A DNA stretch of 12,541 nucleotides from a bacterium (GTDB lineage Bacteria; Patescibacteriota; Minisyncoccia; Moranbacterales; DUUL01), in NCBI GenBank assembly GCA_030641245.1, contig DAOWHU010000038.1, positions 1 through 12,541 on the forward strand. The letters are read 5' to 3'. A program made the translations under genes and the position numbers. This document shows, piece by piece, positions 5,399 to 12,541 of this stretch (position 1 is the stretch's first letter; every line of letters starts with the position of its first letter). The notes beneath the pieces were generated by a model. That model saw nothing but the letters and a program-made list of their open reading frames with translations, was not told where the DNA came from and did not search any database.

Positions 5399-6547
5399 AT
5401 GTCCCAAAAACAAAACGATAATCTGGTGTCTGAAAATTCCAAATATTTATTGGGTTTTTCTTTAATCCCAGAAATTGGTCCGGCTCGCTTTCAAAAAATT
5501 ATTGAAAATTTTGCTTCCATCGAAGAAGCCTGGAATTCGTCTGAAGCAAAATTAGCTGAAATTTTTGGTAATAAGTTGGCCCAGAAAATACTGACCTACA
5601 AGAATAAAGTTGAATTAAAAAAAGAACTGGATTTATTAGAAAAAGAAAGCATTGATATTATTAGCCCCCAATTACCATTCAAAGATTTTCCGGGAATTAA
5701 TTCTGAATACTTTCCTGAAAAACTTCAAGAAATTCACTCCGTTCCTTTTATCTTATTCTGCCGAGGAAATTTGGAATTACTCCAAAAAAATCAATTAGCT
5801 ATCATTGGTTCTCGTCGACCAACTCATTACGGAAAACAGGTTTTGGAGAAATTAGCTCCCGAAATTGCTTTGTCTGGATTAATTATAACTAGCGGTCTGG
5901 CAATGGGAATCGATTCCCTGGCTCATCGAATGGCCCTTGAAAATCAACAGCCCACCCTGGCTGTTTTAGGAAGCGGACTGGGTCAAAAAATATTACGGAA
6001 ATCTTTTAACTATCGATTGGGCGAAGAAATCATTGAAAAAAATGGCTTATTAATTTCTGAATATCCTCCTAATTTCGAAGCCAGTAAATTCACTTTTCCA
6101 GCTCGCAATAGAATTATCAGCGGATTATCTTTGGGCGTCTTGATAGTTGAAGCCGCTGAACGCAGCGGAACGTTAATAACTGCTCGACATGCCCTAGAAC
6201 AAGGTCGCGAAGTTTTAGTAATTCCGGGAAATATCTTTTCTCAACAATCAATCGGAACCAACAACTTAATCAAGCAAGGAGCTCAACCCGTTACTTCTTC
6301 TAATGATGTTCTTAGATCTTTAAATTGGAAAATTACCAGTAGCGATCAAACCGAAAATTCAGAAAAGGCTGAATTTGAAGACGCTACTGAGGCCTTAATT
6401 TACAATAAATTATCCTTTGATCCTCAGCCTTTAGACAAATTGGTTTCAAAATGTAAACTGGACATTTCTTCAATTTCCATTAAGCTATCAATGCTAGAAC
6501 TGAAAGGAATGGTGAAAGATGTAGGAGGAGGATATATCCGGAACTAA
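5399..6547 (+). CDS. dprA: DNA processing protein DprA (Smf)
   Basis: 382 residues with the usual three-part DprA layout. An N-terminal helical, helix-hairpin-helix-like region (about 15-75; LIPEIGPARFQKII) precedes the Rossmann-like core (about 105-305), which holds IGSRRPTHYG (136-145), SGLAMGIDSLAHR (165-177), FPARNRIISGLS (233-244) and EAAERSGTLITARHALEQGR (251-270). A small C-terminal winged helix follows (about 325-380). In other bacteria DprA binds single-stranded DNA brought in by transformation and loads RecA. Core residues are intact, so the protein should be functional. The start at 5399 is 13 nt after the upstream stop and has no Shine-Dalgarno sequence. The dprA-topA order that follows is a widely conserved bacterial neighbourhood, although here an inverted-repeat spacer separates the two genes. 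Confidence 0.95.
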   Translation: MSQKQNDNLVSENSKYLLGFSLIPEIGPARFQKIIENFASIEEAWNSSEAKLAEIFGNKLAQKILTYKNKVELKKELDLLEKESIDIISPQLPFKDFPGINSEYFPEKLQEIHSVPFILFCRGNLELLQKNQLAIIGSRRPTHYGKQVLEKLAPEIALSGLIITSGLAMGIDSLAHRMALENQQPTLAVLGSGLGQKILRKSFNYRLGEEIIEKNGLLISEYPPNFEASKFTFPARNRIISGLSLGVLIVEAAERSGTLITARHALEQGREVLVIPGNIFSQQSIGTNNLIKQGAQPVTSSNDVLRSLNWKITSSDQTENSEKAEFEDATEALIYNKLSFDPQPLDKLVSKCKLDISSISIKLSMLELKGMVKDVGGGYIRN

Positions 6548-6567
6548 AGTTTCAATTTTCAATTCTC

Positions 6568-6665
6568 AATTTTTAAACAATGTTTAAATTTTTCAATGTT
6601 TAAATGAACGCAAGCTCCGCTTGCGTAATTAAAGAATTAGATCATTGAAAAATTGTTTAGAAATT
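6568..6665. repeat. AT-rich inverted-repeat spacer with a GC-richer central hairpin (includes dispersed repeat copy B)
   Basis: In the dprA-topA spacer, ACGCAAGC-TCC-GCTTGCGT (6608-6626) forms a perfect 8-bp hairpin. Around it, TTTTTCAATG (6589-6598) pairs with CATTGAAAAA (6643-6652), and AATTTTTAAACAA (6568-6580) pairs with TTGTTTAGAAATT (6653-6665) at 12 of 13 positions; the left arm carries 8 extra bases. The right arm is the reverse complement of the repeat at 2305-2328. GAAATTA-type 7-bp units follow to about 6680. It may end the dprA transcript, although there is no T-tract after the central hairpin. No convincing topA promoter was found to 6739. Confidence 0.7.
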
Positions 6666-6739
6666 AGAAATTAGAAATTTTATTATCAAATAAATACAGT
6701 GCTTTATTAAAAAATATTAACACCACTAAAAAAACACGC

Positions 6740-8956
6740 ATGAAGTTACTAATAGTAGAATCTCCCACTAAAGCCAAAACTATTTCTAGGTTTTTAGACA
6801 AAACCTATAAAGTTAAGTCTTCCTACGGACACGTTATGGATTTACCTAAAAGTAAATTAGGAATAGACATAAAAAATAATTTCAAACCTGAGTATGTTGT
6901 TCCAGAAAAAGCGGAAAAACAAGTAGCCGAATTAAAAAAATTATCAGATAAAGCTGACACTGTTATATTGGCAACTGATGAAGACCGTGAAGGAGAGGCC
7001 ATTGCTTGGCACTTAATTGATGCCCTAAAATTAAAAAAACAAAAAATCGAAAGAATCGCTTTCCACGAAATAACTAAAAAGGCCATCGAGAAAGCTTTGA
7101 AATCTCCCCGAAAATTAGATATGGGATTAGTAGACTCTCAACAAGCTCGCCGAGTCCTGGACAGATTAGTAGGTTATAAGCTATCGCCTTTGCTCTGGAG
7201 TAAAATTCGAAGAGGTTTAAGCGCTGGTCGAGTTCAATCAGTGGCAGTTCGGTTAATCGCTGAACGAGAAGAGGAAATTAATAAATTCAAAAAACAAGAA
7301 TATTGGAAAATCTTGGCTGAATTAGAAAAAGACAAACAAAAATTCAAAGCCAAGCTCTGGAAAAAAGATGGCAAGATTTACAAAAAGTTAGATGTCGAAA
7401 ATAAAAAAGAAGCCCAAAAAATTGAAGCGGATCTAAAAAAATCTAAACCGACTACTGAAAAAATTACCAAAAAGGAAATTGGTAAAAATCCTCCGCCTCC
7501 CTTTACCACTTCGACTTTGCAACAAGTTGCTCATAATGTTTTAGGATTCTCTGCTAAACAAACTATGATGCTGGCTCAAAAACTTTATGAAGGGGTTGTC
7601 TTGAAAGAGAAAAAAGCCACCGGTTTAATCACCTACATGAGAACTGATTCTTTAAGCTTGTCTAATTCCGCTACTGCTTCAGCTAAAAAAACTATTGAAA
7701 AAATGTATGGCGATCAATATGCCTTAGAAAAACCTCGTTTCTATAAAAATAAATCCAAGAATGCTCAAGAAGCCCACGAAGCTATTCGACCAACTTTCCC
7801 CAACAAAGACCCCGAATTAATTAAGGAATTTTTAGAACCTCATCAATTCAAACTTTACCAATTGATTTGGCAACGAATGATAGCTTCTCAAATGACTACT
7901 GCCAAAATTGATTCAACTACGATTAAGATTAAAGCTGACAAATATCACCTGAAAGCTTCCGGTTCAATTGTAAAATTTGACGGCTATATGAAATTAACTG
8001 GCCAGAAAAACGAGGATAATATTTTGCCTGAATTGATAGAAAATGATATCCTACAGTTGAACAAAGTTCTAACTGAGCAAAAATTTACTCAACCTCCTAG
8101 TCGTTATAATGACGCCTCCCTGGTGAAAGCCCTCGAAAAAAATGGAATTGGACGACCATCAACTTACGCTCCAACAATTTCCACCATTCAAACCAGGGGC
8201 TATATTGAAAAAGATGAAAACAAAAAACTCTTCCCCACTGAAATTGGGCTATTAGTAAACCAGCTTTTGGTTAAGCATTTTTCTGAAATCGTTGACTATA
8301 AATTTACCGCTGAAGTCGAAGACGATTTAGATGACATTGCCCACAACGAAAAAAAATGGACCAAAATTATCGAAAATTTTTATAAACCATTTGAAAAAAA
8401 CTTAAAAATGAAAAATAAAGAAATAAAGAAAGAGGATTTCCAGAAAGATTTGGGACGAAAATGTCCTGATTGCGAAAATAAATTGATTGAAAAATTTGGT
8501 CGATTTGGCAAATTCATCGCTTGTAGTAATTACCCTGAATGTAAATACACCGAAAAAACCAAAGAGGATCAAGCCGTTGAAGATAAAATTGTTAAACAAG
8601 AAGGTGGCAAAAACGGAAAAATTACTTGCGAAAAATGCGGTGCTCCTATGAACGTAAAGAATGGACCCTACGGACCATTCTTGGGTTGCAGCGCTTATCC
8701 AGAATGTAAAAATATTAAAAAAGTAGAAAACAAAATCGGGGTAAAATGTCCTAAATGCGGAAAGGATGTCATCGAAAAGAAATCTAAAAAAGGTCGAGTG
8801 TTTTTTGGTTGCAGTGGTTATCCAAAATGTGATTTTGTTAGTTGGAGTAAACCAACTGGTGAAAAATGCCCTAACTGCAAAAGCCCACTGGTTCATAAAG
8901 GTAAAGATAAAATTGGTTGCTCAAAGAAAGAATGTGGATATGAGAAACGAAATTAG
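6740..8956 (+). CDS. topA: DNA topoisomerase I (type IA) with four C-terminal zinc ribbons
   Basis: 738 residues. The TOPRIM domain (1-115) has IVESPTKAK with Glu7 and ATDEDREGEAIAWH with Asp80, Asp82 and Glu84, which bind Mg2+. The core contains SQQARRVLDRLVGYKLSPLLW (133-153), GLSAGRVQSVA (159-169), the catalytic tyrosine Tyr299 in GLITYMRTDS, and EAHEAIRPT (344-352). These form the cleavage and strand-passage gate that relaxes negative supercoils. The C-terminal part (575-732) has four Cys4 zinc ribbons: C575/578/595/601, C630/633/650/656, C670/673/691/697 and C710/713/727/732, the last shorter and divergent. Nothing essential is missing. The start is the first ATG before the TOPRIM motif, with no Shine-Dalgarno sequence. 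A bidirectional-looking terminator follows at 8977-9004. Confidence 0.97.
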   Translation: MKLLIVESPTKAKTISRFLDKTYKVKSSYGHVMDLPKSKLGIDIKNNFKPEYVVPEKAEKQVAELKKLSDKADTVILATDEDREGEAIAWHLIDALKLKKQKIERIAFHEITKKAIEKALKSPRKLDMGLVDSQQARRVLDRLVGYKLSPLLWSKIRRGLSAGRVQSVAVRLIAEREEEINKFKKQEYWKILAELEKDKQKFKAKLWKKDGKIYKKLDVENKKEAQKIEADLKKSKPTTEKITKKEIGKNPPPPFTTSTLQQVAHNVLGFSAKQTMMLAQKLYEGVVLKEKKATGLITYMRTDSLSLSNSATASAKKTIEKMYGDQYALEKPRFYKNKSKNAQEAHEAIRPTFPNKDPELIKEFLEPHQFKLYQLIWQRMIASQMTTAKIDSTTIKIKADKYHLKASGSIVKFDGYMKLTGQKNEDNILPELIENDILQLNKVLTEQKFTQPPSRYNDASLVKALEKNGIGRPSTYAPTISTIQTRGYIEKDENKKLFPTEIGLLVNQLLVKHFSEIVDYKFTAEVEDDLDDIAHNEKKWTKIIENFYKPFEKNLKMKNKEIKKEDFQKDLGRKCPDCENKLIEKFGRFGKFIACSNYPECKYTEKTKEDQAVEDKIVKQEGGKNGKITCEKCGAPMNVKNGPYGPFLGCSAYPECKNIKKVENKIGVKCPKCGKDVIEKKSKKGRVFFGCSGYPKCDFVSWSKPTGEKCPNCKSPLVHKGKDKIGCSKKECGYEKRN

Positions 8957-8976
8957 TGTCTAATATTTTGCATACC

Positions 8977-9004
8977 AAAAACCGCTTATTGCTAAACGGC
9001 TTTT
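8977..9004. terminator. Probable bidirectional terminator after topA
   Basis: CCGCTTA (8982-8988) pairs with TAAACGG (8993-8999) with one mismatch around a TTGC loop. It is preceded by AAAAA and followed by CTTTT. It lies about 20 bp after the topA stop. The stem is short, so strength is uncertain. Confidence 0.45.
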
Positions 9005-9025
9005 GCGAAAAATTTTCGTTAATAT

Positions 9026-9054
9026 TTGAGAAAAATCTTCCAATAGGCTAAAAT
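9026..9054 (+). promoter_or_regulatory. Promoter of the AlkD-like/muramidase-like gene pair
   Basis: TTGAGA (9026-9031), a 17-bp spacer and TAAAAT (9049-9054) give a near-consensus housekeeping promoter. Transcription should begin near 9061, leaving a leader of about 20 nt before the ATG at 9081, without a Shine-Dalgarno sequence. Confidence 0.7.
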
Positions 9055-9080
9055 GGCAACACTTACTATTGATTGCATCA

Positions 9081-9791
9081 ATGAACCAACAAAGATTAAT
9101 TCAAAGTATCCAGCAAGAATTAACCCAGAACATTGATAAAAAGTATCTAAAAGTATCTAGAACTTTTTTTAAGGAAGAAACTAACAGCCTAGGCGTTCAA
9201 ACTCCCATTGTTAGAAAAATATCCGCCAAATACTATCGAGGAGTCAAGAATTTAGATAAAAAAGATATTTGGGGCATTTGCGAAAAGTTGTTAAAACGAG
9301 AAGGTGAATTTAAAATGATTGCTTTTGATTGGGCTTTCAAACAAAGAAACGCTTTTACTAAAAATGACTTCCGGGTTTTTGAAAACTGGTATAAAAAATA
9401 TGTTAGCAATTGGGGATCTTGCGATAATTTTTGCACTCATGCCCTAGGTTATTTAATTTATCAATTTCCCGAACTGACCGCCAAAACTAAAAAATGGTCT
9501 CGCTCAAAAAATCGTTGGTTTAGACGAGCTTCGGCAGTTGTGCTAATATATTCATTAAGAAAAGATAACCTCTTAAAAGAAGCTTTTCAAATATCCAACA
9601 CGCTCTTAGAGGATTCTGACGATTTGGTTCAAAAAGGTTACGGTTGGATGTTAAAAGAAGCCGCTAATATTCAAGAAACAAAAATATTTAAATATGTTAT
9701 CGAAAATAAAAAGAAAATGCCTCGAACTGCCTTGCGATATGCAATCGAAAAAATGCCAAGCAAACTTAAAAAAGAGGCTATGACAATATGA
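9081..9791 (+). CDS. DNA alkylation repair protein, AlkD-like (HEAT-like repeat glycosylase)
   Basis: 236 residues from the ATG at 9081. An in-frame TTG at 9069 would add four residues but is less likely because it lies only about 8 nt from the predicted transcription start. The protein is all-helical with HEAT-like repeats. Family signatures are GVQTPIVRK, NWGSCDNFC, NRWFRRASAVVLIYS, DDLVQKGYGWMLKEA and MPRTALRYAIEKMP. Counting from the ATG, Trp111 and Asp115 of NWGSCD match the Trp/Asp pair of Bacillus cereus AlkD that positions and excises cationic N3- or N7-alkylated purines. Arg148 or Arg149 of WFRRA corresponds to the catalytic arginine. The protein should therefore start base-excision repair of alkylated DNA without base flipping. 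Its stop overlaps the next gene by four bases (ATGA), so the two are translated together. Confidence 0.88.
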   Translation: MNQQRLIQSIQQELTQNIDKKYLKVSRTFFKEETNSLGVQTPIVRKISAKYYRGVKNLDKKDIWGICEKLLKREGEFKMIAFDWAFKQRNAFTKNDFRVFENWYKKYVSNWGSCDNFCTHALGYLIYQFPELTAKTKKWSRSKNRWFRRASAVVLIYSLRKDNLLKEAFQISNTLLEDSDDLVQKGYGWMLKEAANIQETKIFKYVIENKKKMPRTALRYAIEKMPSKLKKEAMTI

Positions 9792-10384
9792 AAAAGAAAA
9801 TAAAAAAAGGTGCCAAGATGATTGCCAATGTTCGCTACCGAATTACAATTTTTACGTTTTTTGTATTGATTGTTTACATTATCGGACTTTGGCGATTCAA
9901 TTTTTTTAGTAATCAAGTCACCATTATGGAGGGTTTGAGCTCAGTCACGAAAGATCGAGTCACTCTGGAAGCTAATATTATAAAAATGGTGAAAGGTTAC
10001 CCGATTGAACAAATGGTACCCTATATTTTAGAGAAAGATAACTTAACAGCCGCCTTTTTAGTCAGCATCGCAAAGAAAGAAAGTAATTGGGGAAAGCGAG
10101 TTCCAGTTCTAGACGGCGAAGACTGCTTTAATTATTGGGGTTACCGAGGAATTCGAGAACGAATGGGAACTGGCGGACACACTTGCTTTGACAGCCCAGA
10201 AGACGCCGTTGATACCGTTGGAAAAAGAATAACAACTTTGATTAGAAAATATGATTTAACCACTCCAGAAGATATGATTATTTGGAAATGTGGTTCTTCC
10301 TGCGCTGGACACAGCGATTATGGAGTCCGAAAATGGATTTTGGATGTTGGATATTATTTTGAAAAAATAATTAACCCCTCTTGA
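9788..10384 (+). CDS. Membrane-anchored muramidase/glucosaminidase-like protein
   Basis: 198 residues. A basic N-terminus (KKKIKKGAK) and one hydrophobic segment (about 18-36) make a signal anchor, leaving residues 40-198 outside the membrane. The exported part resembles lysozyme-like or glucosaminidase-like peptidoglycan hydrolases: AAFLVSIAKKESNWGK with Glu98 as the likely catalytic acid, then NYWGYRG and FDSPEDAVDTVGKRI. Four exported cysteines (113, 133, 168, 172) could form disulfides. The probable role is wall remodelling, but the family is only inferred from short motifs and substrate cleavage is untested. The start codon overlaps the stop of the AlkD-like gene (ATGA), and AGAGG lies about 10 nt upstream. 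The stop codon is in the loop of the hairpin that ends the transcript. Confidence 0.7.
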   Translation: MKKKIKKGAKMIANVRYRITIFTFFVLIVYIIGLWRFNFFSNQVTIMEGLSSVTKDRVTLEANIIKMVKGYPIEQMVPYILEKDNLTAAFLVSIAKKESNWGKRVPVLDGEDCFNYWGYRGIRERMGTGGHTCFDSPEDAVDTVGKRITTLIRKYDLTTPEDMIIWKCGSSCAGHSDYGVRKWILDVGYYFEKIINPS

Positions 10385-10391
10385 GAGGGGT
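10374..10391. terminator. Hairpin between convergent genes, containing the muramidase-like stop codon
   Basis: ACCCCTC-TTGA-GAGGGGT is a perfect 7-bp stem. The TGA stop of the upstream gene lies at the loop and stem edge (10382-10384). On the minus strand it is followed by TAATTATTTTTT, a good tail for ending the methyltransferase transcript; on the plus strand the tail is AGTTTATAATTT. It is probably a shared terminator. Confidence 0.65.
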
Positions 10392-10414
10392 AGTTTATAA
10401 TTTAGAAATTGTTT

Positions 10415-11134
10415 TTAAGCTCGCCTTAAAACTAAGTATATATTCCTCTTATTATTCCTCTCATCCCGACTATACCCACTTTCCAAAATTTCAAACTTAT
10501 TTTTCTTGGCCAATTTTTCTAAACTGGATTTATTCCACCAATAACAAGTTCGCCAAAAAGTTTTTTGCCCTTCTCTTTTTTCAGAATAACTAAAAGGAAT
10601 ATTTGCAACCCAACCAAAATTTAATCGAAGCAAACCTCGCCAAAAAGTTTTCCATAAAAAGGGAAGTCTTTTTTTATTCCAAAGATGCCAAGCAGTGATA
10701 ACAACAATTCCATCCTTTTTCAAAACCCTACGAAATTCCTTCAAAGCCTTCTCGGCCATCCTGGGAGTAAAATGATGAAAAACTGCAATCGACATCACAA
10801 TATTAAATTGCTTTTTTTCTGAAGAAGTTTGTCCCTCGTTCTCAATTACCAAAAACTTCTCGTCTCTATAGCGATTTTTAGCAATATCAATTAATTCCCG
10901 CGAGATATCGACTCCAGTATACTTAGCTTCCAAACAATCACTATAAATAAATTCCAACAACCTTCCGTTCCCGCAACCAAAATCTAATAACTTATCCCCG
11001 GGTTTAATATATTTTTTCACGAAACTTAAACTATCCCACCAATTTTTTCGAGTTTGTGAAAACCGTGGAGCGATATCATTATAGAACTTAGTTACATCTT
11101 CCCTTATTCGCTTTTCTCTGTTAAAATTGAACAT
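10415..11134 (-). CDS. Class I SAM methyltransferase, Trm9/ALKBH8-like (probable tRNA U34 carboxymethyl methyltransferase)
   Basis: 239 residues from the ATG at 11132-11134; the in-frame TTG just before it would add one residue. A Rossmann methyltransferase core is clear: DFGCGNGR (51-58) binds SAM, GVDIS (74-78) supplies the acidic residue for the ribose, and ALKEFRRVLKKDGIVVITAW (130-149) is the later core strand. Beyond that, several patches match eukaryotic Trm9 and the ALKBH8 methyltransferase domain as I recall them: FYNDIAPRFSQTR (17-29) against YDEIAPHFSSTR, SIAVFHHF (115-122) against SIAVIHHF, and an FWRTCYWW-type stretch near residue 195 before the last helices. Those enzymes methylate cm5U34 in tRNA to mcm5U. 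The gene lies divergently beside elp3, whose product makes the cm5U-type precursor, which supports this role. Trm112, the eukaryotic partner, is not in this window. A different small-molecule or tRNA target remains possible. Confidence 0.75.
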   Translation of the reverse strand: MFNFNREKRIREDVTKFYNDIAPRFSQTRKNWWDSLSFVKKYIKPGDKLLDFGCGNGRLLEFIYSDCLEAKYTGVDISRELIDIAKNRYRDEKFLVIENEGQTSSEKKQFNIVMSIAVFHHFTPRMAEKALKEFRRVLKKDGIVVITAWHLWNKKRLPFLWKTFWRGLLRLNFGWVANIPFSYSEKREGQKTFWRTCYWWNKSSLEKLAKKNKFEILESGYSRDERNNKRNIYLVLRRA

Positions 11135-11170
11135 CAATAATAGAATTTAAAGTTATAACTTCAAAATTTT

Positions 11171-11253
11171 TTAGAATAATTAGTGCAATTAGAATAATTA
11201 GAATAATTTTTTCCAAACTTTCTAACTTTACAAACTCTATAAACTTTCTAACT
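11171..11253. repeat. AT-rich tandem repeats in the divergent methyltransferase/elp3 spacer
   Basis: Four 9-bp units TTAGAATAA (11171-11206), the second degenerate (TTAGTGCAA), are followed by two perfect copies of AAACTTTCTAACT at 11215-11227 and 11241-11253, a 26-bp spacing. The 125-bp spacer must hold both divergent promoters, yet no confident -35/-10 pair stands out. TATAAA at 11239-11244 and TATAAC on the minus strand are only weak candidates. Confidence 0.65.
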
Positions 11254-11259
11254 ATCCTC

Positions 11260-12541
11260 ATGTCCCAGTCTATCACGAAAAAATTTATAAAAAAAGCTAT
11301 TCAGCGTGATTTAAAGGATCAAAAGTCTTTAGAGCTATTTAAAAAAGAATTTTGCCGAGAACTCAGAAAAACAAAAACTCCTTTTCGAGTTTTAAGCAAC
11401 GCCGATACTAAAGAAACTTATTTGAAAATGATCAAAAACCAGGAACTCGAAATCAACCAACACTTAGAAAAACTTTTGGTGACCAAAAAGATTCGGACTC
11501 TTTCTGGCGTAGCAGTTGTAGCTGTTTTGACTAAATCTTACCCTTGTCCTGGAAAATGTATTTACTGCCCCGATGAAAAAGCAATGCCGAAAAGCTACCT
11601 CTCCAATGAACCGGCTGTAATGCGAGCCATCGCCACTGAATTCCATCCTTACGCCCAAACTCAAGCTCGTCTCAAAATGCTGGAAATTAATGGTCATTCT
11701 ATCGAGAAAATTGAAACTATCGTAATGGGGGGAACTTTCAATTATCTTCCCCGACGTTATCAAAATTGGTTTGTCAAAGAATGTTTTCGGGCTTTAAACG
11801 ATTATCCAAAAAATTTAATCAAAAAATCCAAAGCTTCCTCCCTAGAAATTGAGAAAAAACGAAACGAAACCGCTAAACACCGAATGGTAGGATTAACTTT
11901 GGAAACTCGACCAGACTACATCAATAAAAAAGAAGTTGAGAATTTCAGAAAACTAGGAGCCACTCGAGTAGAATTAGGCGTTCAAAATATTTCCGATAAT
12001 ATTTTAAAGGCCAACCATCGCGGTCACACTGTTCAAGCCACCATCACCGCTACAAAACTCCTTAAAGAGACCGGTTTTAAAATCAACTATCATATAATGC
12101 CTGGAATGTACAAAAGTTCGCCTCGACAAGACTTAAAAATATTCAAAATCCTTTTTACCGACCCTAAGTTTCAGCCAGATATGCTTAAAATTTATCCCTG
12201 CGTGGTTACTAAAAATTCAAAAATTTATGAACTTTGGAAGAATAAAGAATATCAACCGCTCAGCAATCAAAAAAATAAGAAGCTCTTGATAAAAATCAAA
12301 AAAATTATCCCCCCTTATGTTCGAATTGCCCGCATAATTCGAGATATTCCCGAAGAATCGATCGAGGCTGGACCAAATATCTCCAATCTTCGCCAAATTA
12401 TTCAGCGAGAAAAAGTTGAGTGCCTGTGTATCCGATGCCGAGAAGTTCGAGCTGATTATCGGATTAAGGAAGAGCCTTCCTTGAACCGTATTGACTACCC
12501 CGCTTCAGAAGGTACTGAAATATTTTTACAATTTACTTCCC
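11260..12541 (+). CDS. elp3: Elp3: tRNA uridine(34) 5-carboxymethylaminomethyl-modification radical SAM/acetyltransferase enzyme, N-terminal 427 residues
   Basis: The gene runs off the right edge. The radical SAM cluster motif is C96-PGK-C100-IY-C103 (C-x3-C-x2-C). It is followed by PKSYLSNEPAVMRA (110-123), the KIETIVMGGTFNYLP region, VGLTLETRPDY (210-220), GATRVELGVQ (233-242), NYHIMPG (276-282), PDMLKIYP (306-313) and RIARIIRDIP (355-364). C388, C390 and C393 (CLCIRCREV) are the zinc-binding linker cysteines of Elp3. The final residues (GTEIFLQFTS) enter the GNAT acetyltransferase domain, which is cut off. Elp3 uses SAM and acetyl-CoA to add a carboxymethyl-type group to C5 of wobble U34. 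Bacterial Elp3 works without the other Elongator subunits. I chose the ATG at 11260; no Shine-Dalgarno sequence precedes it. The Trm9-like gene is divergent, 125 bp away. Confidence 0.95.
   Translation, partial: MSQSITKKFIKKAIQRDLKDQKSLELFKKEFCRELRKTKTPFRVLSNADTKETYLKMIKNQELEINQHLEKLLVTKKIRTLSGVAVVAVLTKSYPCPGKCIYCPDEKAMPKSYLSNEPAVMRAIATEFHPYAQTQARLKMLEINGHSIEKIETIVMGGTFNYLPRRYQNWFVKECFRALNDYPKNLIKKSKASSLEIEKKRNETAKHRMVGLTLETRPDYINKKEVENFRKLGATRVELGVQNISDNILKANHRGHTVQATITATKLLKETGFKINYHIMPGMYKSSPRQDLKIFKILFTDPKFQPDMLKIYPCVVTKNSKIYELWKNKEYQPLSNQKNKKLLIKIKKIIPPYVRIARIIRDIPEESIEAGPNISNLRQIIQREKVECLCIRCREVRADYRIKEEPSLNRIDYPASEGTEIFLQFTS

Noticed and set aside
8402..8896. 164-codon minus-strand reading frame inside topA
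   Set aside because: It is antisense to the zinc-ribbon coding region; its Phe/Thr-rich sequence is the mirror of Lys/Glu/Cys-rich codons and shows no motif.
8957..10384. UGA recoded as glycine or tryptophan, as in some CPR phyla
   Set aside because: Genes here end cleanly at TGA and no in-frame TGA interrupts any conserved domain.
10381..10593. 70-codon plus-strand frame after the muramidase-like gene
   Set aside because: It is antisense to the end of the methyltransferase gene and starts inside the terminator hairpin.
11464..11763. 99-codon minus-strand reading frame inside elp3
   Set aside because: It is antisense to the conserved radical SAM core and has no recognisable domain.

Overview
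The window is AT-rich bacterial chromosome, most like a Patescibacteria (CPR) genome such as a parcubacterium. This is inferred from the A/T-rich coding style, the near absence of Shine-Dalgarno sequences (starts sit behind A-rich leaders), the compact gene set, and spacers built from degenerate AT-rich repeat words. No taxonomic marker such as rRNA is present. UGA acts as a normal stop codon (it ends the AlkD-like and muramidase-like genes), so the UGA-glycine code of Gracilibacteria/SR1 does not apply. No tRNA, rRNA, CRISPR array or transposase was found.

Layout. 1-3397, all genes on the minus strand: a Nudix hydrolase cut by the window edge, a BRO-N/DinD-like protein bracketed by two copies of a 49-bp repeat, LexA with a 119-bp fold-back sequence over its 3' end, a 69-codon hypothetical gene, a spacer of small repeats, and a single-domain RelA/SpoT-type HD hydrolase. 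3437-3469 is a divergent promoter region. 3502-6547, plus strand: a large GT-C-like membrane protein followed 13 nt later by dprA. 6548-6739 is an AT-rich inverted-repeat spacer. 6740-8956: topA with four zinc ribbons. 9026-10384: a well-formed promoter drives an AlkD-like DNA glycosylase gene that overlaps a membrane-anchored muramidase-like gene by four bases. A hairpin at 10374-10391 separates these from a convergent Trm9/ALKBH8-like methyltransferase gene on the minus strand. Elp3 starts divergently from that gene and runs off the right edge.

How the genes may work together. LexA and the DinD-like protein suggest an SOS-type corner; DprA, TopA and the AlkD-like protein add DNA uptake or recombination, supercoiling and alkylation repair. 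The most interesting point is the divergent pair at the right end. Elp3 makes the carboxymethyl-type modification on wobble U34 of tRNA, and the neighbouring methyltransferase looks most like the eukaryotic enzyme that methyl-esterifies that group. Together they could be a two-gene bacterial route to mcm5U, without the other Elongator subunits. This is inference from motifs and adjacency.
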